Positions 1 to 13,979 of a stretch of DNA of 64,000 bases are shown here, piece by piece. The notes under the pieces are model-generated. The model worked only from the letters and a program-made list of their open reading frames with translations, was not told the origin of the DNA and ran no database searches. The position numbers were made by a program, and so were the translations under genes. Origin of the DNA: Anastatus disparis. Its lineage: Eukaryota; Arthropoda; Insecta; Hymenoptera; Eupelmidae. Numbering within the stretch: position 1 is the stretch's first letter; every line of letters begins with the position of its first letter. Location: NCBI GenBank assembly GCA_017163975.1, contig JAFFSR010000242.1, forward strand, positions 2,877,001 to 2,941,000, given 5' to 3'.

Positions 1-755
1 CTACTCGTTATAAATACTTCCCAGTAAAATTTATCACAACACCAGAATCGTATTCGTATTTCTATTAATTGAATTAGAAACTATCTGTAAAATGGTTGGT
101 ATCGTATTAAAGTAGTTCTCACACCGATGTCATTGCTAATGTAACTTTATTCAAAGAAAAACATAAACTCTTTATTGGTAAACATAAATTTAGTGAAAGT
201 TTCACCATCTTTAGAATACATATTATATTAGAACAAAATGCATACACTAATTGGGAACAATATACATGATATACAGATCATAACGACGCAAATGACGCTA
301 CATATAAGTTTTTGTAGAACCGACGATGGTTACAACATGGCTACGTTCATATACATACAAGACGATGGTGCACTTAATATATATTTTAATAATAAGTAGA
401 CTACTTATAATATTTAAGAAAAATAAATAAATATTGTAAACAACTAAATAATGAAATGTTTTGATTAATTAATATGTTACACCTAAACATTAATTATATT
501 TATCTAATAAAATTGATCCAACAAAACGATAATATAAAACACACTATGGGCTGCTAACAGCAACTAAAGATAAATTTTTGCCCAATATAAAACGTCGATT
601 GTTAATGGTAATATAGCTTAATGTCTGCAAGAACAATATTGAAATAGTTTAGATAAAACTAATTTTGATTGGATACAAATATAATGAATAATTTATTAGT
701 TCAGATAAATTTCACGCAACGCAACAGTAAGATACATTATTCAAATTGAAACATT
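1..755. other. Left-edge non-coding stretch
   Basis: AT-rich sequence with no open frame that looks coding on either strand. It lies downstream of the minus-strand gene I, so its right part is probably 3' untranslated or intergenic DNA. I see no repeat or mobile-element signature in it. Confidence 0.6.
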
Positions 756-760
756 TTATT
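755..760 (-). terminator. Poly(A) signal overlapping the gene I stop codon
   Basis: On the minus strand the sequence is AATAAA, and it overlaps the TAA stop codon of gene I (756-758). This hexamer would give a very short 3' untranslated region; a more distal signal cannot be excluded. Confidence 0.4.
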
Positions 761-3700
761 TCATACGCCTGATTTCTTCTAACGCGTCTGCGTAGGCCAT
801 GATGTCGTTTTCGTAATTTTTATTGGTCAGATATTCGTTAGCTAAATCAAACGAAAATCGACTTAGCTTGTATTTGGGTACGATCATTTCCGTATTTCCA
901 TCGCAGAAGGTGTTTATTAAATTAATGCGATGACCTTGCCGTCCCAAATTGTTTTTATAGATGCACGGCCATTTTTTTCCATCCTCCAACGCGACGAAAT
1001 ATACTTGATCAATTGTTAATTTTAAAGAAGGATCAGCCGTTCGATATAATTTTGAATTCGGTTTCTGTTTTTTCTTCGTTTTCTTAGTTAATCTTTGTTC
1101 AACGGCTGTTTTCTTTGATACGGATTCAGTTTTGACTTCTGTTTCCTTATTCCCATGATTATGTGACGTCGAAGCCTGAAACAATGACAATGCAAAAAAT
1201 ATTCATAATAATTTTTTATTGCTATTGATTCATACTTACCACCGGATCCTCAGGTGTTTTTGCTTGATTAGTTTGTTCGCGAATAGGCGATGTACAAATG
1301 ATTGAATCATCACGGGTGATGCAACGACGTAAAAGTTTCACGTATTTAGAATGTCCATCCTTAACCCAGGCAGCATCAGACTTAGAAGGTGATATTCTTA
1401 CTATGCTTTTAATTAAGCATTTTGCCGTATTTATAGTTGGGTTAGAAGAATCTGAAACTAATTTAACGTTTTCATCTGGATCGACAATGGTTGTTTGAGC
1501 TGGTTCGCTTGTGGATGTCGGCGGTTTGATTTGTATTAATTGTAGTTTATGTGGGCGTTTGATAGGTAGATTAACTTCGTTATCCGTTTCACTTGAAGAT
1601 ACTTTTTGTGTAGAAATTTCGGCATTGCTTATTCCGTCACCCGGTTTACTATTGTCGATGCCTGCGTTCAAGACAAGTTTGGTATTTTCATTACCGTAAT
1701 TCAGAGCAGCTTCCGAATTGGCGGACTCTTTAAGTTCGTTACACTCTTCAAGAGATGACTTCTTAGTTGTTACAGATGTCTTACACCTGCTATCGTCATC
1801 ACCCAATGATGCAGGGTATACGGTCGGCACAACGGGTAGGCTGATAGATTCAACGGACGAAGCTGAATTTGAATTGTCTTCATTTTGTCCGCAAACCAAG
1901 CTAGTAACATTACTCGAATAGATTTTTCTATTCGCATCAATTACATCATCAGTGGTTGACTGCAATTTTCCTTCAATTGACGCTTCATCAAGGTTGCAAA
2001 GTTTTTGTGTTGCTGATGGACGAAACGATTTTAATTAAAACAACTGTCATAGAGATAATGAAAATCAAATGGTACTTATACTTACGGGCGTTGTGTATGT
2101 CCAATTCTTCGTCGTTACCTTCCTTATTACTGCCTGACGTATAAGCCTTATCGATTATTTGATTAGTTGACTTTGCTGAATCAATATTGCCAGATGGCAA
2201 TGGACCGACCTCAATAGGGTTTAATTGGCATTTCGTTGCTGTACCAGCGTCCGAATTACCTACAATCGTTTGCGTTGCTGTAAAAACAATTGTTATGATT
2301 ATTAATCTGTATCGTTTTGTATTGTATTTGCGAATTTTAAACACTTACCAGCATTATGGATATCGTAATTTGTTGTGATTTCGCTAACTTGTGCATTGTT
2401 TTCTAAAGACAACTTATCAATTGGACTTGGAGTAACTGGTGGGCTATCGATATTCGTAAATATCGGATCGTCATCATTATCTTTTTGGCCAACATCAGAT
2501 TTACATGATACCGTACTATTATTGTAAGAATGGTACGATGCTAAAACAAAACAGAATTAATTTTCGTATAGTTATGGGAAATGTATACAATACTGTAATT
2601 TTCAATACTTACCGATGGAATTGTTGTCGGGTTCAGTAGCCTCTTCGGTGGTAATTACTTCGATATTGGTAATTGCGTCGACTTTGTAAGCTTGCGTTTT
2701 GGTAGGTAGTTTTTCGCTCTTTGTACAGTTAGCGTTTGGATTCTCGACAAAGACTTCTAGAACTGTAATAATAACATTAAAAAATTAATTAGACCTTAGG
2801 AAGTGGAATTGTACATAAATTGTACGCAATTTAATCTATATTGAGTCAACCATAAGACACTATAACCATACGAGTCACAACATCCTTGATCAATTTTTTC
2901 CGTTATGAAGGAATTCTAGTATGTCGATAGCCATATCTAGTTGGCTAAACGCATTATACAATTTTTCAATAATAATATCACGTTTCAGTTTCAAACCAAA
3001 TAACCCAATTAATACACAACTGATAACTGGTCGACTAAAATTACAGTGAAATAAATTTCATAATGTTTTGTTTTTCATACTGATTGAGATGTTGTGTCAA
3101 CCGGTTTTTTTTTGGCATAATGTCGGTTTGTGCTTAATGTTGAAACTGACATTTTGTTGATAATAAACCCATGTTATATATGAAACACTGTGAATCACCA
3201 ACCACATATGACCGATTAAGTAAATACTGTAACCGAGTGTTATTTTTATTGGCACCGAGATGTTTTTATTTTAATCGCTCTTACATATGCCTACTGCTTA
3301 AGTTATATTATATCTGACTTGGAATAATTATAACATTTATCGAATACGACAAAATTTAAAAACATAACAAGAATATAACCCGAATTAAATTGATGACTTG
3401 CAGAGATCGTCAGTACCAATCGGTGTGAAAATTCATTTTAATGTCATTACGATCGGCGTTATGATTCGGAACTTGCCGCAATTACCTAATCTACGGGACT
3501 GAACAGTATTCAACACATCGGAATCAGCTTCCTGTCCGGCTATCGTTTCATTGGGCAACGCACCCGATTCCAGTTCGGGCATAAGTGTTATATTTTCTTT
3601 AATGTTGGTGGGCCGACTAGATCTTGCAGCGACGTATTTCGGTAAAATTTCTGATTGATCGATTAATGAAGTATTATCAGCAAGACTACTTGTTTCTGTC

Positions 3701-6700
3701 TTGTCGGTCTGGTTATCATTTATTTCGCTTAACGATTTCGTTGCATTCGATACGATTTGATCGTAATCTAGAAAAAAAAAAGAAAGGGGATTGATTAGAG
3801 GAAAATCACATTCGAAATATAATAAGTATCGAATTGTTTCGAAATACAGAACTTACCAACGGAAGATTCATCCAATGTATTTACGTTCGTTGACCCAGCT
3901 ACAGGTGAGATTAAAGATCTTGATACCTCTACCAAATTTACTGTATCCTTTACTGAAGGTGGTAAAAGATCGTTACCTGCAATTGATTTGAACGTTCTAT
4001 TATTGTAATTTGAACATGACTTTATCGTGGCTAAACCCCAAACCAAGACGTAACTGGTTGTGATTCGTCCCAAAGTCGGTCTCGAAAGTACGGTAACGTA
4101 TAAAAATCATTCACGTAACATTCACTGTAGCGAGGGGTTACTTTTAATTCTCAATTCGTACAAAGCAATTAAAAAATTAGTGTCAGATGATATAAAAATT
4201 ACATTAAGATTGACCTGCTACTTTAATAGAGTTAAGAATCCGAACCCGGGTTGTCCACGGCGACAATTTACAGGAGTAGAAACCGTATGTTCATTTTGAT
4301 GTATTAGATTAGTCTCGATAAAGTCAGTGCCAAATTCTCGGGTTTAACGTTGTAATATATATAATCATGTAGAACAACGATCAATGGTTGAACTCTGTAC
4401 GTATTCTAATCGATATAGATTTACATCACATTGTACAATTAAACTCACACAACATAGATTTGTATTACAATAGTTGAGCCGGTTAAACTTGGCAAAAGCA
4501 TTATGCATTCTTACCAAATTTATCTGTTGTTTCACATGGTTCTGATCCAACAGTAACGTTAACAACCTCGTTAACACGTGCTATTGGCCGCAAAAAAGCG
4601 GTAATTTTTCTCTGTGTCGATATAGCCTTTTTGCCGTTTATGTCCAATTGTTCTGCCGAGACAAATCCTGTAGATCCATTCCGGGATTGTCCTTCTCCTG
4701 GCTCCGTTGCATTGGCGCGAACGTTGTTGGATCGAGAGATAGTTTCCGATTCCTCGGTTGTTATTTTTGGATTTTTGATAGATTTCAAAGTCGTAACTTC
4801 GGGTACTGAAAAACGTTTTATTGTAAATGAAATTGAAAAATACGTACGAATCAATATTTTATTGTGACGTAGTAATTATATTCATTAACCTGGTGTTTTG
4901 TTTGCGGTCGGATTTGATAAATCGGCTGCATTGGAATTATCCATAGAGGTACTTTCATCGCTATCCCTATTATTCTCAGATTCTTCTTCGCTGGAACAAC
5001 TTTCGGTTTTACCTTTTTTCGGGTCCGATGCATCAACAGAAGATTCTGAAAACAATAAAAAATTCTAGTCAATTGATTTTTGAGTTGTGGCAACTTTCTG
5101 TTATTATGCTCGGTTCGGGTTGTATCGATAATCATCTACATCCAAAATGTAAACTTTACCTGACCAACGCAAATTTGATTATAATTAAATAAGGTGTTAT
5201 TTCACGATTGTAGTTACCTAATCGTTATGTAAACTCAAATCCATATTACCGTTATTACTCACCATTGTTTATTTGCTAGTATGTCACGTATTTAGCGTAT
5301 TATCAACGATATAATTACCATAATACCGACTGTGTTGTTTAACAGATTACAGGCAATTCTAAATAGAAGAACATGATTTTGAAGCTAATATACATTTGAG
5401 GTTCCATAATTTTAACAATATCGATCAAACATGTTAAGATAAAGTACCTATAACCAACGTAGATAACGACTGCACGATTAGTAGTCACTTATATCTTATC
5501 GTGATATGGGGCGTGCAAAGATGATAATCAACAAGATGAATATGAAAATCATGCTTTATATTACCGCAACGGATGGATTTACGATTCGTTGGGAAGTATT
5601 TGCGAGGCAATTACTCACCACACATACATGCATAAGTGGTCCCTATCTTTGACGTGACTACTTTTGGATAATAAATACCAACATATAAAACTCGTATATA
5701 TTGTGTGGTAATAAATTGAACCTCACATTACTAATTTCGATACAATAAACCGTTTGTCATTAAGTTGAGGAAGGAAAGGTTTTCATTATATTAAATATGT
5801 AATATTATCGTAACATTGCCTAACCGGTAATGTAATAATCAACTGGAATCTTTAAATGTAAACATAGTTTCATAAGAGACACCTATTCGATTAGACTGTA
5901 TGAATGTACGTAAACAACTCGATTCAATCGAACTCAATTATTTCCAGTTTCGATACGATTGCTTAAACTGTACAATATTCACTTGACCGTGAAATTAAAA
6001 AAAAAAAACAAACGCTAGATTATATTTCTTTATTACCATCGGGCAATGAATATTACGAAGTGATATGCAACTCATAGTTGTTAGCGTATTGTCAGGATAT
6101 ACTGTATGCTAAACCTGATATTATAATAAAACAGCCTTACAAGTAGTTCTAGTCGTATTTATGAAAATCTCACTCTAAAACTGAAAAGAAATTTGAACTT
6201 GTGCTTAATTGTTTGCATAAATCGTTACAGGAATTACGGAACTTTAACCAAACCGACATTGTAAATTAATTTAGTTATTCTAGCAAAAAAAGCCGAACGT
6301 GCAATTCAATTTGATATATACAATCGTTGACCTAATTTATTTATCTATTAACAGTCACTACAATACCTGAACATTTTCTCTTCTTGGGTCGCGATCGTTT
6401 CTGGCGTTTAGCGCTAGCAACCGTGGAAGCTCTTGCTAAAACTTGGCCACGTCGTTTCGTGCTTTTTTTATTGGGCAGTTCGACGTTTGGTACATTTTGG
6501 TGAAGAAGCTGAAGTTCCTCAGCGAACTTCTTCTTAAATTTCAATAAACGACGTAGTCGTGCTCTTTCCCGTACAGAAACGTTTTTGGCTAGTTGACTTT
6601 CAAAATCGTTTTTAATATAATCCGTAATTAAAGCCTCATATTGTGCAGCGTGGTGAATATTCAATATCAAATCCATCGGTTGGGGCGACTCAACCCTAGG

Positions 6701-9570
6701 TTCCAACATCATTACTGGTGCGTTTTCAGACCTAAGTTCAAATACAAAATTATTAATTTATTCTTCGATAGGTAATTTTCGACGATATGCATATAACATG
6801 TGTTTGTATAATGTTAATTCTGTACCATAAGCAAGTACACTAAATTCTAAAATATTGTATCATTTACAACGGTGAATATACATAACCCGTGATATGTTAG
6901 GTAGTATTTATTGTTCAAACGAATAAAAAATCAGATTAAAGACTCTTACATAAGTCGTATCAAGTGATTTGAAATCGTCTATTATTAATATGGATATAAT
7001 AGGTGTCGTAATGTCACGAAATTCACGTCATAAGTATGAAATAAGTAAAAATATGTTACACCTAACAAGTTGAAACTAATATTTTTCCTTAAATCATAAT
7101 TAAATAACATAAAGAGCCAATTCTATTTCTAAATTACCAATCCAATCTAGAAAAGGTTACGAATATTTCATCAAATAACATATCATATGTGCAAACCAAT
7201 GTTTAATGATTATACTAAACTAATCTGTATATACGTTAAGTCCTATGCAATGTTACGGAAATCTATTATCGTACGCTCACGTAAAGTATACGTAGTCATG
7301 ATAAATATGAACGAATATTAAGAATAGAAGTTGGCACTATAAAAGTCTACTTACTCCAGAATCAAACAGTTTGGATGTAATTCAGACAATTGACCGCATG
7401 TAGTTTCACTTTCCGGGTCAATTATTATCGCTCGGTAGTCAAAAAATTCTTCCGCTTCTTTGGTCCGTATTTGGCACATATCGAGGCCCAACGACTTGTA
7501 CGTATCGTACTTATAATTTTCCTTCAAAGGCGGCATCCTAACCAGAAATCCGAAAGGCAAAATCTTTGGAATCGGTAACCCCCTGAAAAACATTTAGTCT
7601 TAAAAAGCGATAACATGTAACTTCTACTTTTGCTTACCATAATACATGACAATGCAATCGCATAAGATACTCCCGATTTTTATCAATATCGAAGAAACCG
7701 TGGCAGCGAGCATTTTGAATAATCCTACTCAATTGCAATTGAGTTCTCCGTGAATTCATTTCATTCATCAATGCTCTGAAAGAATCAGTATTGAGCACTG
7801 CCTTCTCATCCATGGATACATTTTCACCTGGCTTAGTCAACAATATATTTTGGCGGGTCAATCTTCTGACAACAGCATACGAAAATAAATTATGTTTGAA
7901 ATTGCCATGAAGCAAATTATTGTAGATACCCTCATAATCCACGTCCATCCTCCTGTAAAAAATGGTTTAAATTGATTTTTTTTTTAAACTTCTTAACAAT
8001 ATACATTTATGCTTTTTACAAACAAACTACTAAATGTACAATCACAACATAATTGCTGTTAATGTTTGCAAACGCAACGCTGTAACAGAGATTTGAGTGA
8101 GAAGATTTGATAATTAAAAATTACAGTGGTGTATAAACTGACACTCGTAGGGAAAATGCAAAACGCATTTGAGTATACTATAATTCAGTTAATCAAGAAT
8201 GATTGATTTATCATGCGATGTCTTTGGCGCTCGTTTGCACTCGTTACATTTCAATACTTGTTCAAATTTTAAATCCCCTGATGAAATTGTGTTACACCTA
8301 ATTTTGATGTAGATTGAAAATCGATAAACGTAAATCATTTCTTGGTTTCTTACAAAAATAGAATCAATATCATATTTGTAATCCAACGACTCATACGTAA
8401 ATTTGATTATAGACAATTGATTTGATATTTGTATATTACAATAATTTTTGTTAAAATTTACTTTGTAAACAAAGATGAACAACTATTGCAGGTATTGACA
8501 ATGTAGTTTTTAATATGTTTATTGCGGTTATTGGAATCAATCTGACTGTTTTATGATTAGATCATCTGTTTGAACTTGGCCGCATATTTACAATAACATA
8601 CATCGGTGCCATGTTATATGTAAAAAGGTAATTTTACTAACACTATTCTTTAGCACAAATTCAGATAGGATCTTCACCATATAATTTGATACTTATAGAG
8701 GGGTTATTATTCTTTACGATATAGAAAATACTCGCAAAATTTTATCAAACAATTACAAAGAATCATGGTTTTAATTCATAATATTATGGTCAAACAATAT
8801 AAAACCTTTTTGAAACTTACCGTTTGAACAAAAAATACATAAGTGTGTACATTGCAGAAAAACAAGATTCTTTTAATCGATGAGCCATGGCGTTTGTAAA
8901 CAAACAGCGTATCTTCAGAGCTGTATCGTGTGGCAAATATTCGCCTCGAGCTTTGCCTGTAATTGTAGCACCGCCGTTGTAATTCCTCATTATTCCAGCT
9001 ATGGATTTATCAGACACTGGGTGTTCTAAAGGGGGCAATATGTATTCGTTGCCACATGCATCTTGTATAACTTGCGTTATACGCGCACATGCATCGGGGA
9101 TTGCATTGAACATATACGGAGACACTCTATATCTAGAGTCGTTCGTTCGTTTCAAACCGCTGGTTGACGGTTGTAGGCGAACCCATATCGTAAACCTGCT
9201 ATCTAATAACAAAATATAAATTTTATGATTATTACAGAACCACACTTATCTGCAAGTATTCGTTGTTATGTTTCCGAATATATACCCATGTATAATAAGC
9301 AATTAAATCATTTAAAACAATTTTTGTTATTTGTGGTGAATATTGTTACGTAATACAATATAATATTAGAAATAATCCAACTTAGTGTTGATTTGAAGTT
9401 AAATTGGGAAACTGACGTCGATCCGATACCTAACCTCAAAATGAAAAATAATAACTTACGATCGGTAATTTGCACGTTCGACACTGCACTGGAGTTAACT
9501 ATGTTCAATTTAGCAATACGCGAAATAACAGACACCAAACGCAATAATATGAAGATTTGTATGTGAATAA
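756..9570 (-). CDS. Gene I: large 14-exon nuclear-type protein with C-terminal PWWP-like domain, paralogue of gene II
   Basis: Function unknown. Exons inferred from matching splice sites and phases, in minus order: about 9570-9460, 9202-8821, 7952-7638, 7582-7355, 6731-6367, 5045-4890, 4805-4515, 4030-3857, 3767-3486, 2762-2613, 2540-2349, 2277-2086, 2012-1240, 1175-756; about 1,340 residues. Exons 1-5 match gene II exon by exon (RRMDVDY, NLFSYAVV, IIQNARCHG, WGLPIPKILP, RVESPQPMDLI). Exon 5 ends in a basic stretch (KRQKRSRPKKRK) that resembles a nuclear localisation signal. Exons 6-13 encode a Ser/Thr/Asp/Glu-rich, probably disordered linker. The last exon carries a PWWP-like core (KKWPCIYKN, then VPKYKLSRF and a C-terminal helix). 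PWWP domains usually bind methylated histone or DNA, so a chromatin role is possible but only inferred. The 5' end is uncertain: no in-frame ATG was found in exon 1. If the exon-5 donor is skipped, translation stops at 6341. Confidence 0.7.
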
Positions 9571-12500
9571 TAAAACGTTCCGTTGGGCAAGATTAATATT
9601 TGTTGTATTCGACTACGTGTAGTACCGCCAAATGATCCCCAATTCTGCAATACAAGAAGACCAGTACTGCCCCCTAATCTACTTTGTAAATACGAGGGGT
9701 TTTAATCGATTTTGGATTTTACAAATCTTATTGTTTAATAAAATTAATGTTGTTTTGTTTTGAATAACGCAATTGTAAACTTGTACAAATATAATCGTTT
9801 TTTTAAATATTTTAGAAAATGTTATCTTGAGTTTCCGTGACAGGTTATAGCACCTATGATACAGAAAATTCGTGATGTATGGGTATAATTATTAACTTAA
9901 ATTTAAATATCGCGCCGAACTATATAATCGCGCGCAATTACCTAGTTTCAGTATATGCAAGATTAATCCTTGAATGACAAATAGAAACTCCCACTACAGT
10001 AAAAATTTGAATGGGAAAAAAAGTCAAACACAATATAAGCTCTGATTAAAATATTTAATTTGTTATCAGGTGTATCCTTTGTACTGTTTGCCGATCATCA
10101 TTGATAGAAAATTTACTGTAATGTCATATTATCAATACGCTATAATTGACATTTGTATAAAAAGTAACAAAACTTAGTCCGCGAAACAACATAAAGCTGC
10201 ACGCTTCAAAATTGAACTTGAATGATCATACTTTGTTGCAACTGTTACCCAAAATAAATACGCGTACTGAAAGGCAAAGTTGTTTGGAAATCATATTCAT
10301 TTATAAAAGTGAGTACCACAGGTCGGTTGGAACCGAACTAGAATATGGTTCCCTGTTTGTATTGGGACTTGACGGCAACATTTGCAATTACCTACCTGTA
10401 TGATTCCATCAATCTACGCGTCAAGTGTTACACGAGACTTCAAGGACATATACATAATAATAACAACATGGCAAGACAAATAGCAATCGTTCCAAGATGA
10501 GTTTGGAATAAATTCTAAAATATTCTAGATTACAAAGACTAAAACAACAATGGACATTTTATTCATTTATAATCTACCGGTTATGGTACTAACAAAGGTT
10601 AATACCGCATGTCGAATTAAAATTTCTGTTACAATGTAAAATCAGGGTGGATAAGGAAGTATACAAATTTGTGTTCTCACAGTAGACATTTTACCTCTAA
10701 TTATCATACGGACCATTGATCATTCGGCAATTTCAATTTGTGAATGAATCCCTTTCCATCGGGCTGAGCACAATTATCACGAAACCGAATTACTATTACG
10801 TTTCGGCATTGATATAGACGTACAAAAGGTACCAAACACATGCGCAACCACATGTCAACATAAACGACTTACTCATATTACGATAATGCTTTTAAAATTA
10901 CCTTAGTGAAGTCAAGTTTAATATAACAGCAACGCAATATATGTTGTATTTTTGTAATCAAACAAGGGATTGCTGCAAACAATTGTATGGAATAAATAAA
11001 ATATTTGTTTCAGCAATTTTGAATATGTGTTGAAATAAATGATCTGCAAAATTAAACCAAACAGATTTTGATGCACCACTCATAGGGATATGATAATTGT
11101 TCCTATTGTTATGTAGAACCATGATGGGTAAGAATTAATTGTCGAGCCAACTATTACAAGTCTTTTTGAGTCGATATTGAAACAAGTAACAAGATTGAAT
11201 CTTGGGCTATGGATAACACATATTACCGCAATGTCAAGGTGTATAGTACGTTGTAACTGACATTTTTATAAATTAGAAAATATTTTTAGTTATTTTTTAA
11301 CGACTCGTCACCACTTTTAAATTAAGAAAAAATAAGTTATCATTGTCCATAAATGATTTATTGTGATGAAGAAGTAAATTTAGAATCGTATTTGCTTCAG
11401 ACGTAAAAATTAACACCATAGATCAGTTCTGGCAGTACACAATAAAACAAATAACGGCCCATTGCCACCCTACAATTTTGCAACTTCACGACAACGTTAC
11501 CATTTTCCAATCTATGCGAATTGCACTGGCCATTGTATTAGGAAGCTAAAATAAAAATATTATTATACTTATTAAATATAGATTTGTCGTATAGGTGATT
11601 GCTGGTTCTTTAATATAAGAACGGGGAGAATATCTTAGGTTCCCACAAAACTAAATTAAATATTACGTCAAACCAATTGATCTTGCGATATTGATACGAC
11701 TAACTGCCGATCAGTGATGCAACTATGACACTGGCAATGGTCCCTATTATAATTTGATATCAGGGCGGATGGACACAGGAACATTGTTAAGCTCTTAGAA
11801 TTATTTTTTATTAGCTAGACGCTTGTACAAATATTAAATTAATTCGTTACATTTGCAAGACAAGTTGCCTCCGTTCGCAAGTGCACTTTTATTTCTATCT
11901 TTCACAACAACTTTATTTCGATGTTCAGTGCGTTAAATCAATTTTATCAAACTGCAATATAACTACAAGTCGGAGCTTACAATTCCGATTATGTTTTACA
12001 ATCGCGTATAATAGCAATTTGGGATAGATAATATTTTTAATACAATACAATAAACGTATTGTAAAGTAACATAAATACTCGCAAAACAATATTTTAAAGT
12101 TTTATAATATGCAAACTAGAGAATCACATTAAATTAAGTATAATGACAATTAACATCATGATCGTGCATAATCAATCAAACTAGTTCGAACAGAATCAAT
12201 CCACGTAGGTTCAAAGTTAGTTTACTCTTGACGATAAATATAAATGATTGTACAAATCGAACGCTAAAACAAATACAAAATTATAATCATTTATTCGTAA
12301 TATAGAGGAATGAAGTTGCCAATTGTTAGACGACACTACACGCAACATTAACATAAAGTCGCAATAAATACACGTCGAAATAGACATTTACATAAATCGG
12401 TGTTCGCACGTTATTCCATTCGTATTGATTGGTCCCACGATCTCAGTATGTACGTTAGTGAGTTGACTCGTTCTATCGATAGTTTGCCAACTTAATTGTT

Positions 12501-12624
12501 CAAATCGGTATACATTGTTGCGGCAGACATTGAAGTTGGTAACTGTATGAAATTGTGTACACAATAGACTACGGTCGAACATATGCCGCTTACAAGTTGC
12601 ACAACTTCGCAACAATGAAAACTA
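9571..12624. other. Intergenic region between genes I and III
   Basis: About 3 kb of AT-rich sequence with no convincing exon and no transposon signature. It includes the presumed 5' flank of gene I and the 3' flank of gene III. A minus-strand open stretch at 12,388-12,615 continues the gene III frame after two consecutive stops and contains a CATC cysteine pair; I do not count it as a gene. A plus-strand open stretch at 10,212-10,310 ends at a GTGAGT, but no partner exon was found. Confidence 0.5.
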
Positions 12625-13979
12625 TTAGGTTTGGTATTGATAATGTCCGTATGAATCCTCAAATTCTATAACACAAACTCTGCTGGAACAAGAGGGACAT
12701 AATTGAAACAATGTGTTATTATTGACGTTGACCTCGTAAGAAATGAATCCACTGATTATGTAATTATTTTCAGTTAAACAATAACAACAATTTGTCAGAA
12801 TTTCATAGAATGGATATTTTGGATTAATTTTGATTATGGTCGATAATAACGATCGCAAGTCAAATAAACGTTGCAGATATTTAATTGCGTTGTGTAGCGG
12901 CAATCTGTGATTATAGTCTATTCCCAATTCATCACATAAATCCCAAAACTCATAGGTCTTTAGTCGCCTATTGCAATTGGGCATTCGGTAGTTTAATATA
13001 CTCATATGATTAAGACCGACGAAATTTGGAATTCTTTCGTTAAAACAACTGGTTTCGATTAATCTACACGGGATTCCCTTTGCATTAACTAATGATAGTT
13101 TGATAATTTCAGGTACGGTATATAATGCGATATCAACATCCGATAACAATGGATCTAATAAATAACCGATTGGTGCCTTATTGTTTTTCGTCTTCAAAAT
13201 TTCTAATAGATGATGTTGATAATTGTGTTCACTAAAAAACGGATTAAATACAGTTCCTTTATTATCTGAAAGACGCAATTAAATGATAAATACTAACAAA
13301 TTGGTTAATAAACAAAATACTAAATTTTTACCTAGTAATAATAAATCGTTGATCCCCTCAAATAATGGTATTGGTAAAGTCTTTAGTTTTTTGGGGTAAC
13401 TATGTAGGAGTAACAGTGTACATTCGTATAAATTAATTATCAAACGTTTTAGCACGTTCATTTTGAATAATGCGTTGTCCAGCACGAACCAAGTTTTAAC
13501 GCCTTTCGTATTGTTCTCTATTCTAAAGATAATTCTTTTTCGGAAGAATAAACAATTTGATCCGTCGAGAACAATTGATTTGATGTTAGATACTTTTTCA
13601 TATAACAATACCACTATAGATGATTTCACGAAATTGATGAAGGCATTGAAAAACTTCTACATTTTCCGGGTGCCAGAATTCGGAATGGGATTACAATTTC
13701 GTAAAACAAGTGTGAGAGGCCTTCTACGACCTGCAAAATAAAAGGGTTTACATACTGACAACAAGATTTGTTTTGCCTTACCTCATAATTAATTCTTGTT
13801 TCATGGCATGCCAACGACGAACAAATATCGTCGATGGAACAAAAAGTATAGTCAAATTCATAACTTGTTACTCTTTTGGTAGCCATTATCATCAAATTGT
13901 TGTTTTCTGGTAATGATATTATGGAATCACGATAATCCAAACATGATTTCACGTCTTTGAATGTGATCTTACACACCAT
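12625..13979 (-). CDS. Gene III: unknown protein with C-terminal zinc-ribbon-like motif
   Basis: I do not recognise this protein. The model has three exons on the minus strand: 13979-13782 (ATG start, MVCKITFKDV), 13656-13332 and 13265-12625. Phases agree at both junctions (0 and 1), and donors GTAAGG and GTAAAA are paired with acceptors ending TAG and CAG, giving about 387 residues. The C-terminal 60 residues contain CCYC, about 30 residues later CPSC, and another cysteine four residues on. This CxxC-CxxC spacing resembles a zinc ribbon, as found in some OB-fold single-strand-binding proteins, but I see no further evidence for an OB fold. The middle is rich in Ile, Leu, Asn and Lys without a signal peptide. 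It lies downstream of gene II in a head-to-head arrangement, so they could share a promoter region. Alternative: a degenerate gene. Confidence 0.6.

Noticed and set aside
10212..10403. Possible first exon ending at GTGAGT
   Set aside because: No partner exon, no similarity and no context supporting a gene on the plus strand here.
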